Source: Gautieria morchelliformis (taxonomy: Eukaryota; Basidiomycota; Agaricomycetes; Gomphales; Gomphaceae). Taken from it: a stretch of 64,000 bases of DNA. Shown here piece by piece: positions 1-9,753 of the stretch; within the stretch, counting starts at the first letter, position 1; each line of letters opens with the position of its first letter. A model generated the notes under the pieces. It saw only the letters and a program-made list of their open reading frames with translations. It searched no databases and was not told the DNA's origin. Location of the stretch: the NCBI GenBank assembly GCA_015179125.1, contig WHVA01000463.1, forward strand, positions 1 to 64,000, written 5' to 3'. A program made the translations under genes and the position numbers.

Positions 1-1535
1 TTGTGAATGAAACGTCGTAGAAGTTGGCGAAGCCGAGGAAGGATTGGATGTCGCGAACTTTGCGAGGTTCAGGCCAGTCTTGAATGACCTTTACCTTGTC
101 ATCGCCATAGTGAGGCCCTCGGGAGAGAGTATGTAGCCGAGGAATTCAACCGAGTCGCGATGGAACTCGCATTTGTCTTCTTTGGCGAAGAGGTTGTTGA
201 GTCGTAGTCGTCGCAAGACTTCCTTGACATGTTCAACATGTTTGGAGGGGTCACTGGAGTAGATTAGAATGTCATCCAAGTATACCACCACACAAACGTC
301 CAAAGGTCGGTGAAATCTCATTCATGAATCTCTGGAAAGCAGCAGGGCCGTTAGTGAGACCAAATGGCATAACCAACCATGGCAAAAGACCCATAGCGAG
401 TCCTGAAGGCGGTTTTCCATTCGTCACCCTCGGCCACCCGTACGAGGTGGTAAGCGTGACGAAGGTCTATCTTCGTATAGATACGAGCATTCTTTGGAGC
501 ATCAAGTAAGTCAGCAATCAATGGCAATGGATACCGATCTTTTTTTCGAGATCTTGTTTAAACCTCGGAAGTCGACACACAACCGAAGTGAGCCATCTTT
601 TTTGCGAACAAACGATACCGGTGCACCATGAGGCGAGCGTGAAGGTCGGATGAAACCGATGTTCAAATGCTCGTCGATGAACTCGCGAAGTGCTTTGAGT
701 TCGGAAGCTGAGAGAGAGTAGATGGGGCCGATAGGTGGCGAGGTCCCTTCTTCGAGGTTGATTTTGATATCGTGGGGTCGGTGGGCTAGAGTGTCAGCGC
801 GTGCTTTGCTGAACACATCTGCAAATTCGTGATATACTTCGGGAACATGTTTCTTAACGTTCTCAGAAAGCTTGGAAGAGCTTTCTCCCGATGTTGCCCC
901 TCTGGTGAGGAGCTCAGGCGAAGCCAGATTGAGCTGAAACACTTCGGACCCTTCCAATCTAGATGCGCGCATGAAAGCGGGTGCATTGATTAGGGAAACG
1001 AGGGGTGCTTGCAACTTCGGAGGCGAGGTCGAAGTCGTAGCCGAAGCTGAGCGGGCTGACGTCGCCGTGGTCGCTGGAGTCGTTGTTAGGTCAATGGTCT
1101 TGAAAGTAATACTGCCCAATACCCAGTCAATCGACGGATTGTAGCGGGTGAGCCAGTTGTGGCCAAGTACCACTGAGCAACTCGAGTCGAGCGAGGTTAC
1201 GTAGAAGGTAACCCATTGTTGTTCGCCGGTTGGAAAGCAAATGCAGAGGTCTAGAGCTTGGGTAATGGTAGTGTTAGTACTACCGTCAAATAGTTTCAAG
1301 GGTATAGGAGAGACAGGATAAGCAGGCATAGAGTACTTCTGGACAAATCTGGATTCAATAAAACAATCTGAGGACCCGCAGTCAACTAATGCAACAAAAG
1401 CTACGTTGGGAAGCAAAGGCGAGGTTAGATCTACATTAAGGGAATCTTTGGACAATGAATGAGAAGCGGCGCTGAGTCTGAGCACACGGGTAAGGTTACC
1501 GCAATCCTCGGATCGTGTGGTTCTGAGGTTGCTAC
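1..1535 (-). pseudogene. Pol fragment (protease + RT) of Ty3/gypsy element 1, frameshifted
   Basis: A protease with a DCGSS active site and an RT N-terminal part ending [18 protein letters not shown] are open from 1485 to 511. The reading frame then breaks. A run of seven T (540-546) holds one base too many for the RT frame, and further one-base offsets lie in the palm region between 320 and 420 and near 90 and 25. The YLDDILIYS catalytic motif and FLGYI thumb motif are readable at 91-321. Each break can be explained by a single-base indel, so this is a decayed copy. Sequencing error in homopolymers is the alternative. Confidence 0.75.
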
Positions 1536-2972
1536 CTATTTTTTCACCTCCGTAATGGAGGCCAAAGTCCCCTCGTTAGGGGTCTTCGCTGCCCGACCTT
1601 TAGAACCGCTACCGTTGGTAGACTTGTTCTTCGGGCAGTCCTTGACGATGTGGCCTTTGGTGCTGCAAAGCAGACAAACGCCTTGGTCGACCCGACGTTG
1701 GCGCTCCTTGGGAAGTAGTTTGCCATCCTTCCCGAGCTTGCTCGAAATGTCGGGCTGGCTCTTGTTGTTCGAAGAGTTGTTGTTGGAACCCTTGCCGCTG
1801 TTGTTAGTCTTGTTGCGGTTCTTATTGTTATTGGAACCGCTGGAGGACTGGTTGTTGTTAGTGGCATTGCTGCTGGACTGATTAGCGGCGCGTGCAGGCT
1901 GGGAGCTACGACCATTGATCATAGCGTCGTATTCCTTATGCTCCCAGTAACGGCTGTCGCATTCCAGCGCGAAGTTCCTAAGCTCGGCGAGGCTGCGTAA
2001 TCGAGGGAAGTGAAGTAAGTCGTCCTTGATTCGTTTGGCCAAGCCCTTGTAGGAAAAGTGTCGGAGGGCCACATCGTTCCACTGAGTCCGAGTCGAAGCT
2101 CGGGCGAAGTCAATAAAGAATCGCGTGGCCTTGTGGTGCTCTTTCATAACGATCTTCTCGAGGTCAATCTCGGCTTGGGCAGCGTTGTCGTATGGGCCGA
2201 AGTTGAGCTCGAGCTCGGCCTTGAAGCTGTCCCAGTCCTCGAGCCAATCTGGCTCGGGTTGGACTTCGCCGAGGATCGCCGGCTCGAAATATTGCAGAGC
2301 CGAGCCGGACAGGTAAGAAATAGCATACTGCACCTTTGAGGCCCCAGTCTTGAACGCGGTGGGGCGATCTCTGAAGTTGAGTACACATTGAAGGAAGAAA
2401 GTGCGAAGCTTGGCTTGGTCAGTACCGTCATAACTATCCGGTTCCTTGACCTTGGCTCGTGCTTCGGACTCGTGAGATTTCGCGAGTTTGATGAACACTC
2501 GACGCATAAGCTCGTTGTCCTCGAAGTCACCGAGGTCCTCGGGTGGTAGGTTGGGGAGGTCCTGATCGTTGTCAGAACTTCCAGAGCCATCACCTGGATC
2601 ACCTGAAGGATCACCGGGGTTAGCCCTACCTTTGCCTTTGTTACTAGGCTTGGTGGGGTCTGCAAGGGGTATCCCCGGGGACGGGGGTGAGTCATCGGGG
2701 GCTTCCGAGAAACATCGTTGTTCTGAGATACCCCGAAGGGTGCGAGAACGAGTTATCATGGACATCGTGAAAAAGAGGGATACGTAGGGTGTAAGCAGTC
2801 TGAAAATACTGTTACGATACGATCCGTCGTAAGGTTGGCCGAGGTCGGGAACGAAACCCAAGGCAAGGTCCGAGGTTATGGGGCGAGGTTTGGATGGGGA
2901 AGTCGGAGAGGGACTTGGCTTCAGCTTATGTGCTGCACCGACCCTACGCACGAGTCCCAACTTCGGAGGCAA
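1536..2972 (-). CDS. Gag polyprotein of Ty3/gypsy element 1
   Basis: A 478-residue open frame forming the capsid/nucleocapsid protein of a Ty3-type retrotransposon. It has an acidic central region with a Ty3 gag core (residues about 150-330) and a Ser/Asn/Lys-rich linker. A single CCHC zinc knuckle (CLLCSTKGHIVKDC, CX2CX4HX4C) lies near the C terminus. The likely start is the internal MSMITRSR Met near residue 70, because the first 70 residues look like read-through leader. The frame ends at a TAG directly after GTG AAA AAA, and the protease frame continues in the -1 register. This ORF is intact, unlike the pol part. Confidence 0.8.
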   Translation of the reverse strand: MPPKLGLVRRVGAAHKLKPSPSPTSPSKPRPITSDLALGFVPDLGQPYDGSYRNSIFRLLTPYVSLFFTMSMITRSRTLRGISEQRCFSEAPDDSPPSPGIPLADPTKPSNKGKGRANPGDPSGDPGDGSGSSDNDQDLPNLPPEDLGDFEDNELMRRVFIKLAKSHESEARAKVKEPDSYDGTDQAKLRTFFLQCVLNFRDRPTAFKTGASKVQYAISYLSGSALQYFEPAILGEVQPEPDWLEDWDSFKAELELNFGPYDNAAQAEIDLEKIVMKEHHKATRFFIDFARASTRTQWNDVALRHFSYKGLAKRIKDDLLHFPRLRSLAELRNFALECDSRYWEHKEYDAMINGRSSQPARAANQSSSNATNNNQSSSGSNNNKNRNKTNNSGKGSNNNSSNNKSQPDISSKLGKDGKLLPKERQRRVDQGVCLLCSTKGHIVKDCPKNKSTNGSGSKGRAAKTPNEGTLASITEVKK

Positions 2973-2989
2973 ACGAATAAGAGGCGAGG

Positions 2990-3351
2990 CTTAGAAACTA
3001 GCTAGGGATCGAAGGGATACGATAGTTGATTTTCAGACTGAGGAGTAGGAATGCATACAAGGGGGTTATATACAAACGAGGGTACGAGTCAGGGGCGAAC
3101 ATATTAGTGGAGGTCAGGGATAGGTCAGGAGGCCGAGGTCAGGGCGAGGTAATATATGAATGATGTGTGATGGAGCGGAATCAGTAACTAAGGGAATACG
3201 GTCATGGGATCAAGGTCGGATATGAGCTCAAGCTTGGGCTCAGGCTCGGGCGCGGATAAGGATCATATGTACTTGGGCACGAATATCACAAGGCTCGGGC
3301 TCGGAAGAAGGTTCTACCGGTAAGTAACCGGCCAAAGGCCGGGTCCTTACA
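2990..3351 (-). repeat. 5' LTR of retrotransposon 1
   Basis: The minus-strand sequence begins TGTAAGGACC at 3351, a normal TG start. It is rich in 'gagcctgagc'-type runs and has a TATA-like ATATAA at about 3066-3073, then a 'cctcagtctga' stretch also seen in another LTR-like relic near 55430. The inner end is not determined because the second LTR is outside the window. Confidence 0.6.
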
Positions 3352-3550
3352 GTTGCCCATACAGCAGAAAATTCTCTCCCCTAGAGGACCGGCGGTCGTA
3401 CTGCGCGTTGCATTCGCCATAAGTGCGTTTGGAATTGGAGACAGCAACTCGGAGATCGCACCCTCTTCCGCACACACAGCGTATGACAGCCCCTCTTCTT
3501 ACGTCGAGCTCCCAACCCCGGAAATCCCATCCCACATTTCTCCTTCCGAC

Positions 3551-4726
3551 ATGGATCCAGACGATCGTCTTCGGAATATGGAGGAGGAATTGACGCGGAA
3601 CCAGATGAAGACCGACGCGATTGAAACAGCCTTACAAGCGATTTTGGCTAAGTTAGATATTCCACAAAGTGGTGGAAATGAAATGCTGGACGATCCAGAT
3701 TTCGGAAAAGCGGAACTGGCGGAAAAGAGGATGTCCGCGAAGTTAGCAAAGGTCAAACCCGCAACTCCGGCGGACTTTGACAGAGATCGGGAGAAGGGAC
3801 GCGTATTCTTCAACACATGCAGCATCTACTTCGCAATTGTCAGAGACCTCTTTCCGAACGACCAGGCTCGGATTCACTGGGCATTGTTCTTTTTCAAGTC
3901 GGACCGCGCAGCCCGTTTTGCAAACAAGGTGATCCGACATGAAGCAAAGGGCAAGGGGAACTACTTCCAGGACTGGGACGCCTTCAAGAAAACATTTTCT
4001 GACCAGTTCTGCCCGAAAAACGAGCAGCTCACAGCCCTTACGAATCTCGAGGGGACCAGCTGGTACCAGGCCAAGGATCCGGTTGATGACTACATTGATC
4101 GCTTCCAGGAGCTCATCGACCTTGCGGAGTATGACGACGACAAGACGATTGTCATCAAATTCCGACGAGGACTTGATCCGACACTCCAGAACCAAGTCGC
4201 GCTGCTTGGGGATGGAGCTCCGGATTTCGATGACCCGGAAGGGTGGTACCAAGCTGCACAGAGGGTGTCCCAGAACAGGGAAGCAAATGAGGCCTTCGTG
4301 GAGACAAGCTGGAACATGACACGCAGTTCCACTCGTCCTACTCCACCTGTGCCAAAACCCGGAAGCGCATTCATTCCCACACGGAAAATATTTCCGATGC
4401 TTGCTCCGCCTGCTCCTATTAGGAACCATAGCCCTCCTCCCTCGAAGAGTGGCCCTGCCCCGATGGATGTTGACCGCATGCGCGGAAAAGGCCGCGGAAC
4501 TGTCACCTGCTTCCGATGCCGACAACCAGGCCACTATGCTCGCGAGTGCCCCCAAGCCTTTGATATCTGGCTTATGACCACAGAGGAGAAACTCGAGCTC
4601 CTTCCAGAGTTCCTCACACTTGCGGACATAAGCAGGGTGCCCACTGCGGAAGAGGTTTCCGAAAGTGTGGAACATGGTCCACCGGAAGCGGAGGATGCGT
4701 CGGATTTTGTGACGCGCAGCGGGTGA
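3551..4726 (+). CDS. Gag polyprotein of chromovirus 2
   Basis: Structural capsid/nucleocapsid protein, about 391 residues from the ATG at 3551; the open frame extends upstream to 3353 without an earlier ATG. An N-terminal coiled-coil-like acidic segment (EEELTRNQMKTDAIE) is followed by the Ty3 gag capsid core and a Pro-rich linker. A CCHC zinc knuckle CFRCRQPGHYAREC (CX2CX4HX4C) lies near the C terminus. The frame stops at TGA 4724-4726, and pol is open in the -1 frame across this stop, as in many Ty3/gypsy elements. The frame is intact. Confidence 0.85.
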   Translation: MDPDDRLRNMEEELTRNQMKTDAIETALQAILAKLDIPQSGGNEMLDDPDFGKAELAEKRMSAKLAKVKPATPADFDRDREKGRVFFNTCSIYFAIVRDLFPNDQARIHWALFFFKSDRAARFANKVIRHEAKGKGNYFQDWDAFKKTFSDQFCPKNEQLTALTNLEGTSWYQAKDPVDDYIDRFQELIDLAEYDDDKTIVIKFRRGLDPTLQNQVALLGDGAPDFDDPEGWYQAAQRVSQNREANEAFVETSWNMTRSSTRPTPPVPKPGSAFIPTRKIFPMLAPPAPIRNHSPPPSKSGPAPMDVDRMRGKGRGTVTCFRCRQPGHYARECPQAFDIWLMTTEEKLELLPEFLTLADISRVPTAEEVSESVEHGPPEAEDASDFVTRSG

Positions 4727-7308
4727 GATGTGTGCCCCTGCTGCCCATACATAACCGGTTTGCCTGTCTTGAAGTAGAGAATGAAAAGCCCCCACTCCCC
4801 TCACTTCGTACAGACCCACTGGATAAAGTCACACAAAAGCCAAATCCGACACCCCGTCTATCCCGCATCCGCCCTTGGGAGAGACGCCTTCCGAAGCGCT
4901 ATGTTGTTGCTGCCACCCCTGGCCCCAAGTCACTAGTCATTAAGGTGGAGATCCAGATGACAGATACTGCGGAAGTCAAATCCGGACCCGCCCTTGTCGA
5001 TTGTGGGGCCACTGGTCAGTTTATAGACCATGACTATGTGGAATGGAACCGACTGACCACGTGGAAGTTGCAACGTGCAATCCCGGTGTTCAATGTGGAT
5101 GGAATCCCCAATGAGGCAGGGTCCATCACAGAGATAGTAGACACAATCCTCCGCTACAATGGACACTCAGAAGGCACTTCCTTTGCAGTCACCAGCCTGG
5201 GGAAGCAAGACATCATCCTCAGGTTTACCTGGCTTCAGGAGCACAACCCGGAGATCAATTGGCAGACTCAGAAGGTACTGATGAGTAGATGTCCAGCCAA
5301 GTGTCACATGTGCCGGTCGGAAGTGCGGAAGGAGCGCCAGGAGCAGCGGAAGACCGAACGGCTCATACAGACATGTCGTTCCGGCCCCCATCCACTGCTT
5401 GCAGAAGAAGACTCGGAAGCAGAATTTGACCCGGATCCCACTTCCAATTCCAATTCCAATTCCAACTCCGACGTCATCCCACTCGGCCCGGGAGACACTC
5501 TGGCGGAAGGGGAGCGCTTGCTGTACGTAAACCTTCCGCCGGAAGCGGAACACATCCCCGCCACCGGAAATATTTCGCAACGCCTCGCTGAAGCCTCTAA
5601 GAGGCATGATAGAGTGGAGGCGGAAATTCCAGAGTACCTGCGGGAGTTCGAGGACGTCTTTTCCAAGGAGTCGTTTGATGCCCTGCCTCCACGGAAGCTG
5701 TGGGACCACGCCATCGAGTTGGAGCCTGGGTCAAAGCCCACCAACTGCAAAGTCTACCCGCTGTCACCCAAGGAGCAGGTAGAGCTCGATGCATTCCTTG
5801 CGGAAAACCTCCGTACAGGGAGGATCTGCCCTTCCAAGTCACCCATGGCATCTCCGGTGTTCTTCATCAAGAAGAAGGACGGCTCGCTCAGACTTGTGCA
5901 GGGTTACCGGGCCTTGAATGCGATCACGATCAAGAACTGGTACCCCATTCCACTCATTTCCGAACTGATCACACAACTCCACGGGGCAAGGTACTTCACT
6001 AAGCTGGATGTCCGCTGGGGCTTCAATAATGTCCGGATCCGGGAGGGAGACGAGTGGAAGGCCGCATTCCGCACCAACCAAGGACTCTTTGAGCCACAGG
6101 TCATGTTCTTTGGCCTCACCAACAGTCCTGCCACGTTCCAGACGATGATGAATGACATTTTCCATGACATGACAGCAGAAGGGGTTGTCTGTGTCTACCT
6201 CGATGACATCCTCATCTTCACAAAAACAATGTCTGAACATCGGGAAGTCGTGCGGAGAGTGCTGGAACGGCTCGGGGAGTACAACCTGTGTCTCAAGCCG
6301 GAAAAATGCGAATTTGAGCAGACACGGATAGAGTATCTTGGGGTGATTGTGTCAGAAGGAAAGGTGGAAATGGACCCAGTCAAAGTTTCCGGTGTATCGG
6401 ATTGGCCCATGCCGCGGAACAAGGAGGAGGTCCAGTCCTTCATTGGGTTTGTCAATTTCTACCGGCGGTTCATCAAGGACTTCTCCTGCCACGCCCGTGC
6501 CCTCTTCAACCTCACCAAGAAGGAGGTTGGATGGCGGTGGGAAGAGCTGGAACAGGCCTCCTTTGACAAACTCAAAGAGCTGATCACTTCTGCCCCGGTC
6601 CTGATCTTTCCCGATGACTCTCGCCCTTATCAAGTCGAGGCGGATTCTTCCGACACAGCTACCGGAGCGGTCTTGTCACAACAGTCATCGGAAGATGGTG
6701 GGGGGTGGCATCCGATTGCCTTCTTCTCTAAGAGCCTTAGTCCGGTCGAGCGGAACTATGAGATCCATGACAAGGAGATGCTGGCAATCATCCGAGCGCT
6801 GGAGGAGTGGCGACACTTCCTCGAGGGTGCTCTATGCCCATTTGAGATCTGGACAGACCACAAGAACCTCGAGTATTTCCGCACGTCTAAGAAGTTGAAC
6901 CGACGACAAGCACGGTGGTCCCTACACCTGTCCCGGTTTGACTTCATGCTCCACCACCGCCCCGGCCGCACCATGGGCAAGCCCAATGCCCTATCCCGCC
7001 GCGTGGATCATGGAAGCGGAAGTGGAGACAACGCGGATATGACACTGCTCCACCCAAGTCTCTTTGCAATCCGCGCCCTAGAAGGAGTGACTGCAGTTGG
7101 GGCGGAAGCGGAAATGCTCCGGGATATCCAGAGGCAGTACCGGAATGGAGAGGAGGAGTCGGTGGTGAAGGCAGTGGAGGAACTTCGGAAAGGGCACTCA
7201 CAGTCGGTACGGGCAGCGGAATGGTCGGAAGCTGCTCCACTTCAGAGGCAAGGTCTACGTTTCAGGTGGGGTGGACCTCCGCCGCCGCATCGTGTCCCAG
7301 CACCATGA
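4723..7308 (+). CDS. Pol polyprotein of chromovirus 2: protease, RT, RNase H
   Basis: An 861-residue open frame overlapping the gag stop in the -1 register. The aspartic protease motif is DCGATG near residue 90. The RT carries FIKKKDGSLRLVQGYRALN, then LDVRWGF (motif A), FGLTNSPATFQ and YLDDILIF (motif C, catalytic DD). The usual VVDYR before motif A is VQGYR, so that conserved Asp is lost. RNase H follows with EADSS, EMLAI and TDHKNLEYF. The frame leaves the Pol register at about 7230-7260 and ends at a spurious stop, so integrase is not joined. A low-complexity Asn/Ser run lies near 5444-5475. Confidence 0.85.
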   Translation: MRCVPLLPIHNRFACLEVENEKPPLPSLRTDPLDKVTQKPNPTPRLSRIRPWERRLPKRYVVAATPGPKSLVIKVEIQMTDTAEVKSGPALVDCGATGQFIDHDYVEWNRLTTWKLQRAIPVFNVDGIPNEAGSITEIVDTILRYNGHSEGTSFAVTSLGKQDIILRFTWLQEHNPEINWQTQKVLMSRCPAKCHMCRSEVRKERQEQRKTERLIQTCRSGPHPLLAEEDSEAEFDPDPTSNSNSNSNSDVIPLGPGDTLAEGERLLYVNLPPEAEHIPATGNISQRLAEASKRHDRVEAEIPEYLREFEDVFSKESFDALPPRKLWDHAIELEPGSKPTNCKVYPLSPKEQVELDAFLAENLRTGRICPSKSPMASPVFFIKKKDGSLRLVQGYRALNAITIKNWYPIPLISELITQLHGARYFTKLDVRWGFNNVRIREGDEWKAAFRTNQGLFEPQVMFFGLTNSPATFQTMMNDIFHDMTAEGVVCVYLDDILIFTKTMSEHREVVRRVLERLGEYNLCLKPEKCEFEQTRIEYLGVIVSEGKVEMDPVKVSGVSDWPMPRNKEEVQSFIGFVNFYRRFIKDFSCHARALFNLTKKEVGWRWEELEQASFDKLKELITSAPVLIFPDDSRPYQVEADSSDTATGAVLSQQSSEDGGGWHPIAFFSKSLSPVERNYEIHDKEMLAIIRALEEWRHFLEGALCPFEIWTDHKNLEYFRTSKKLNRRQARWSLHLSRFDFMLHHRPGRTMGKPNALSRRVDHGSGSGDNADMTLLHPSLFAIRALEGVTAVGAEAEMLRDIQRQYRNGEEESVVKAVEELRKGHSQSVRAAEWSEAAPLQRQGLRFRWGGPPPPHRVPAP

Positions 7309-8600
7309 CACATGGGTCACTGGGCATGCTGGCAGGTGGAAGACACTGGAGTTAGTGGCTCGGAATTACTGGTGGCCTCAGATGTCCCGCTACATTGGAC
7401 AGTACGTGAAGACATGTGACCTTTGTCTCTGAACCAAAGCACAACGACATCCACCCGTCGGAGAACTTGTTCCGCTCCCGATTCCCGAATCCCGCTGGGA
7501 CACCATCAGTGTCGACTTCATCGTTGAATTCCCAGAGTCTCATGGCTACGATGTGATCATGAACGTCATGGATTCGGTAAGCAAGGTGTCCCACTTCATT
7601 CCGACGCACACGACGATCACAGCCCTTGGAGCGGCCCGCCTGTTCCTTGCACATGTCTGGAAGTTGCATGGGTTCCCAAAGCAAGTTGTTTCCGACCGAG
7701 GTCCGCAGTTTGTCGCGGAACTGACCCGGGAGCTCTACCGCCTGCTCGGCATAAAGCTGGCTACCACCACAGCGTACCATCCGCAGGGTGACGGAGAGAC
7801 GGAACAGGTCAATCAGGAGTTGGAGCAATATCTCCGCCTCTTTGTCAATGAGAGGCAGGATGACTGGGATGAGTTACTTCCACTGGGGGAATTCCAATAC
7901 AACAACCATGTCCATTCCGCCACACAACAGACTCCCTTCATGCTTGACTCCGGACGACACCCGCGGATGGGCTTCGAACCACGCCAGGCTAACTCCCGAC
8001 TTGAGACGGTCAATGAGTTCCGAGACCGCATGGACTCGACCCTTTCGGAAGCCAAGTCGGCCCTTGCGAAGGCCAAGGATGACATGGCAAGGTACTACAA
8101 CCGACACCAGGTTCCTGCCCCGGAGTACCAAGTTGGAGACAAGGTGTATCTAGATGCAAGTGACATCTGCACCACACGCCCTTCGCAGAAGCTTGCCCAC
8201 CGCTACCTTGGGCCCTTCACAGTGACGCGGAGGGTTGGACGGAATGCATACCGCCTCCGACTTCCGATGTCCATGTCCCACCTCCACCCCGTCTTCAACG
8301 TGGTGAAGTTACTCCCTATGCTTGAGGACCCAATTCCAGGTCGGAAGGCTCATCCGCCACCTCCGCCGGAAATTGTAGATGGGGAAGAGCACTATATGGT
8401 GGAACGGATCCTGGACAGCCAGTTTGTGCGAGGACGACTCCAATTCCTCGTGAAATGGGAAGGGTATGGGTAGGAGGAGAATTCGTGGGTCCCGGAGCAA
8501 GATGTTTCCGCTCCAGACAAACTCCGTGAGTTTTATAGGACACATCCTGGTGCCCCTCGCCGAATCCGCTCGCTGGCATTTCAATCCCTCGTGTCCCGTG
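7260..8600 (+). pseudogene. Integrase and chromodomain part of chromovirus 2, with premature stops
   Basis: In the restored register a zinc-binding HHCC region (about 7297-7430) precedes the catalytic core. Core residues are the Asp of VDFIVEF (near 7511), the Asp of VSDRGPQF (near 7700) and the Glu of QGDGETEQ (near 7800). A C-terminal chromodomain begins [12 protein letters not shown] and reads LVKWEGYG. Two stops interrupt it: TGA at 7429-7431 after the CDLCL of the zinc finger, where Arg is usual, and TAG at 8471-8473 inside the chromodomain, where Trp is usual. Both fit C:G to T:A transitions. The open core piece is 7553-8473. Confidence 0.8.
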
Positions 8601-8629
8601 CTTCGAGGACGCAGCACGCTAGAGGGGGG

Positions 8630-9122
8630 TGATGTCAGGGGACACCCTGTTTTCCACTTCCAGTTCCGACACCACACCCAGTTCCGACTCCATTTCCGAC
8701 TCCGCTTCCGGTTCCGATTCCATCTCCGCCTCCGCTTTCGGAAATGATTCCGCTTCTGGGAGAACTTCCACCAGTTCTGTTCGCCTTGCCAGTTCCACTC
8801 CAATTTCCGACTTCCACTCTCTGAACAGTGTCGGAAATCAAGCGACTCGCGTAATAGGTGGCATCAAGGGTCGATCAAGGGTCAGGGTGGTCAGGGAGGT
8901 TCAGGGTTGATGGCGGGTGCCAAGTGTTGTCCCTGGCTGCGCAGCGTAGTATAATACGGGCTCGCTGACATTGGGGGTCCTTAGACTTTTCTCTTTGTAT
9001 TTCCCCTTGTCAGGTGAGAATCCCCTCTCTTGTATACTCTGTTCATTTATACATACTTTGGATTTCCCCTTGTCAGTTGTGTGGTAGTGTGATCTCCACA
9101 ACCAGCCAGGGTTGCCCATACA
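8630..9122 (+). repeat. 3' LTR of chromovirus 2
   Basis: It follows a polypurine tract (AGAGGGGGG, 8621-8629) and runs from TGATGTCAGGGG to GTTGCCCATACA, so it has TG...CA ends and is 493 bp long. The first 120 bp are an imperfect array of 'ttccga'-type hexamers with a chance Ser-rich open frame. Its last 12 bases match the LTR stub at 3352-3363. Confidence 0.8.
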
Positions 9123-9749
9123 TGTGCAAACATAGGCTTGAATAGCTCATGGATACATGCAATTGAGGGTAGTTAGCGGCAATGAGGAGGACATGAAAAG
9201 GCTGTTTTTTGGGGGTCACGGTGGTAGGAAGGAGTTGCAATTTGAGTGTCAGACATTGAATTGACTTACTGTGTAATCAAATATTATTATCGCATGCACA
9301 TACGTAATGCCCAACAAACACACTTGCATATGTCCCTTCTTGCACTTCTGGATTTGCACATGGTTGAGTTCGTAGTGGGTCGAATCAAGCGCGGGAATGA
9401 GTGGGGCATTGTTGACCACAGTGGTGAGTTTTCCAGGACCGCCTTCATGGAACTGGAAGTTGAGATTGAATAGGTGCATTATTTTTTCATTTTTTCCCTT
9501 TTTCTTATTTCTTTTTGTTTTCTCATCATTTCATATGACCCCAGTATGCTATTTTTAGTTGCTACACTCAATTATACTAGGTTTTATATGCTGCTTTTGA
9601 ATAGCTGATTTTAAGTGCTCAAATGTACTTAATTTTGGTGGTAGCTAAATTAATTTTTATGACACTGATTTTGGGGTGAAAAAAGCTACTGGAAATAAGT
9701 ACTAGTGCAAAAAGTACTTATTTTAAGTGCCCGCTCTTCCTACAGTGAT
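9123..9749. other. Non-coding AT-rich stretch, possible MITE end next to RNase Z
   Basis: No convincing gene. The part from 9480 to 9749 is AT-rich and ends in CGCTCTTCCTACAGTG. On the other strand this reads as a CACTG-type transposon terminus followed by 'ggcacttaaaataagtactt'. A weak partner (CACGGTGGTAGGAAGG) lies near 9214. If this is a MITE it ends exactly where the RNase Z homology starts. Support is weak because no target duplication was seen. Confidence 0.3.
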
Positions 9750-9753
9750 ATGA

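Larger units (their letters stand above)
1..3351 (-). mobile_element. Ty3/gypsy retrotransposon 1, incomplete at the window edge, degenerate
   Basis: Read on the minus strand from 3351 leftwards: an LTR starting TGTAAGGACCCGG, a gag ORF with a zinc knuckle, an aspartic protease, and reverse transcriptase up to position 1, where the window cuts it. RNase H and integrase would lie outside. The RT part is broken by several one-base indels, so the copy is inactive. The element sits inside the 5' LTR of the next element: only 12 bp of that LTR (3352-3363) remain to its right. Family assignment rests on gag, protease and RT motifs in Ty3 order. Confidence 0.85.
3352..9122 (+). mobile_element. Ty3/gypsy chromovirus 2, 5' LTR cut off by element 1
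   Basis: The order is gag (CCHC knuckle), protease, RT, RNase H, integrase, chromodomain, then a polypurine tract (8621-8629) and a 3' LTR (8630-9122). Integrase before a C-terminal chromodomain marks the chromovirus branch of Ty3/gypsy. The 5' LTR survives in this window only as its last 12 bp, GTTGCCCATACA (3352-3363), identical to the end of the 3' LTR (9111-9122). The rest was displaced to the left by insertion of element 1. Coding lesions make it non-autonomous. Confidence 0.88.

Noticed and set aside
1459-1881. Plus-strand 140-codon Leu-rich frame
   Set aside because: Antisense shadow of the gag zinc-knuckle and Asn-rich linker of element 1.
3743-4819. 358-codon minus-strand frame
   Set aside because: Antisense shadow of the chromovirus gag; codon pattern and domains are on the plus strand.
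8629-8910. Ser-rich 93-codon gene at the end of chromovirus 2
   Set aside because: It lies in the 3' LTR and results from 'ttccga' hexamer repeats.
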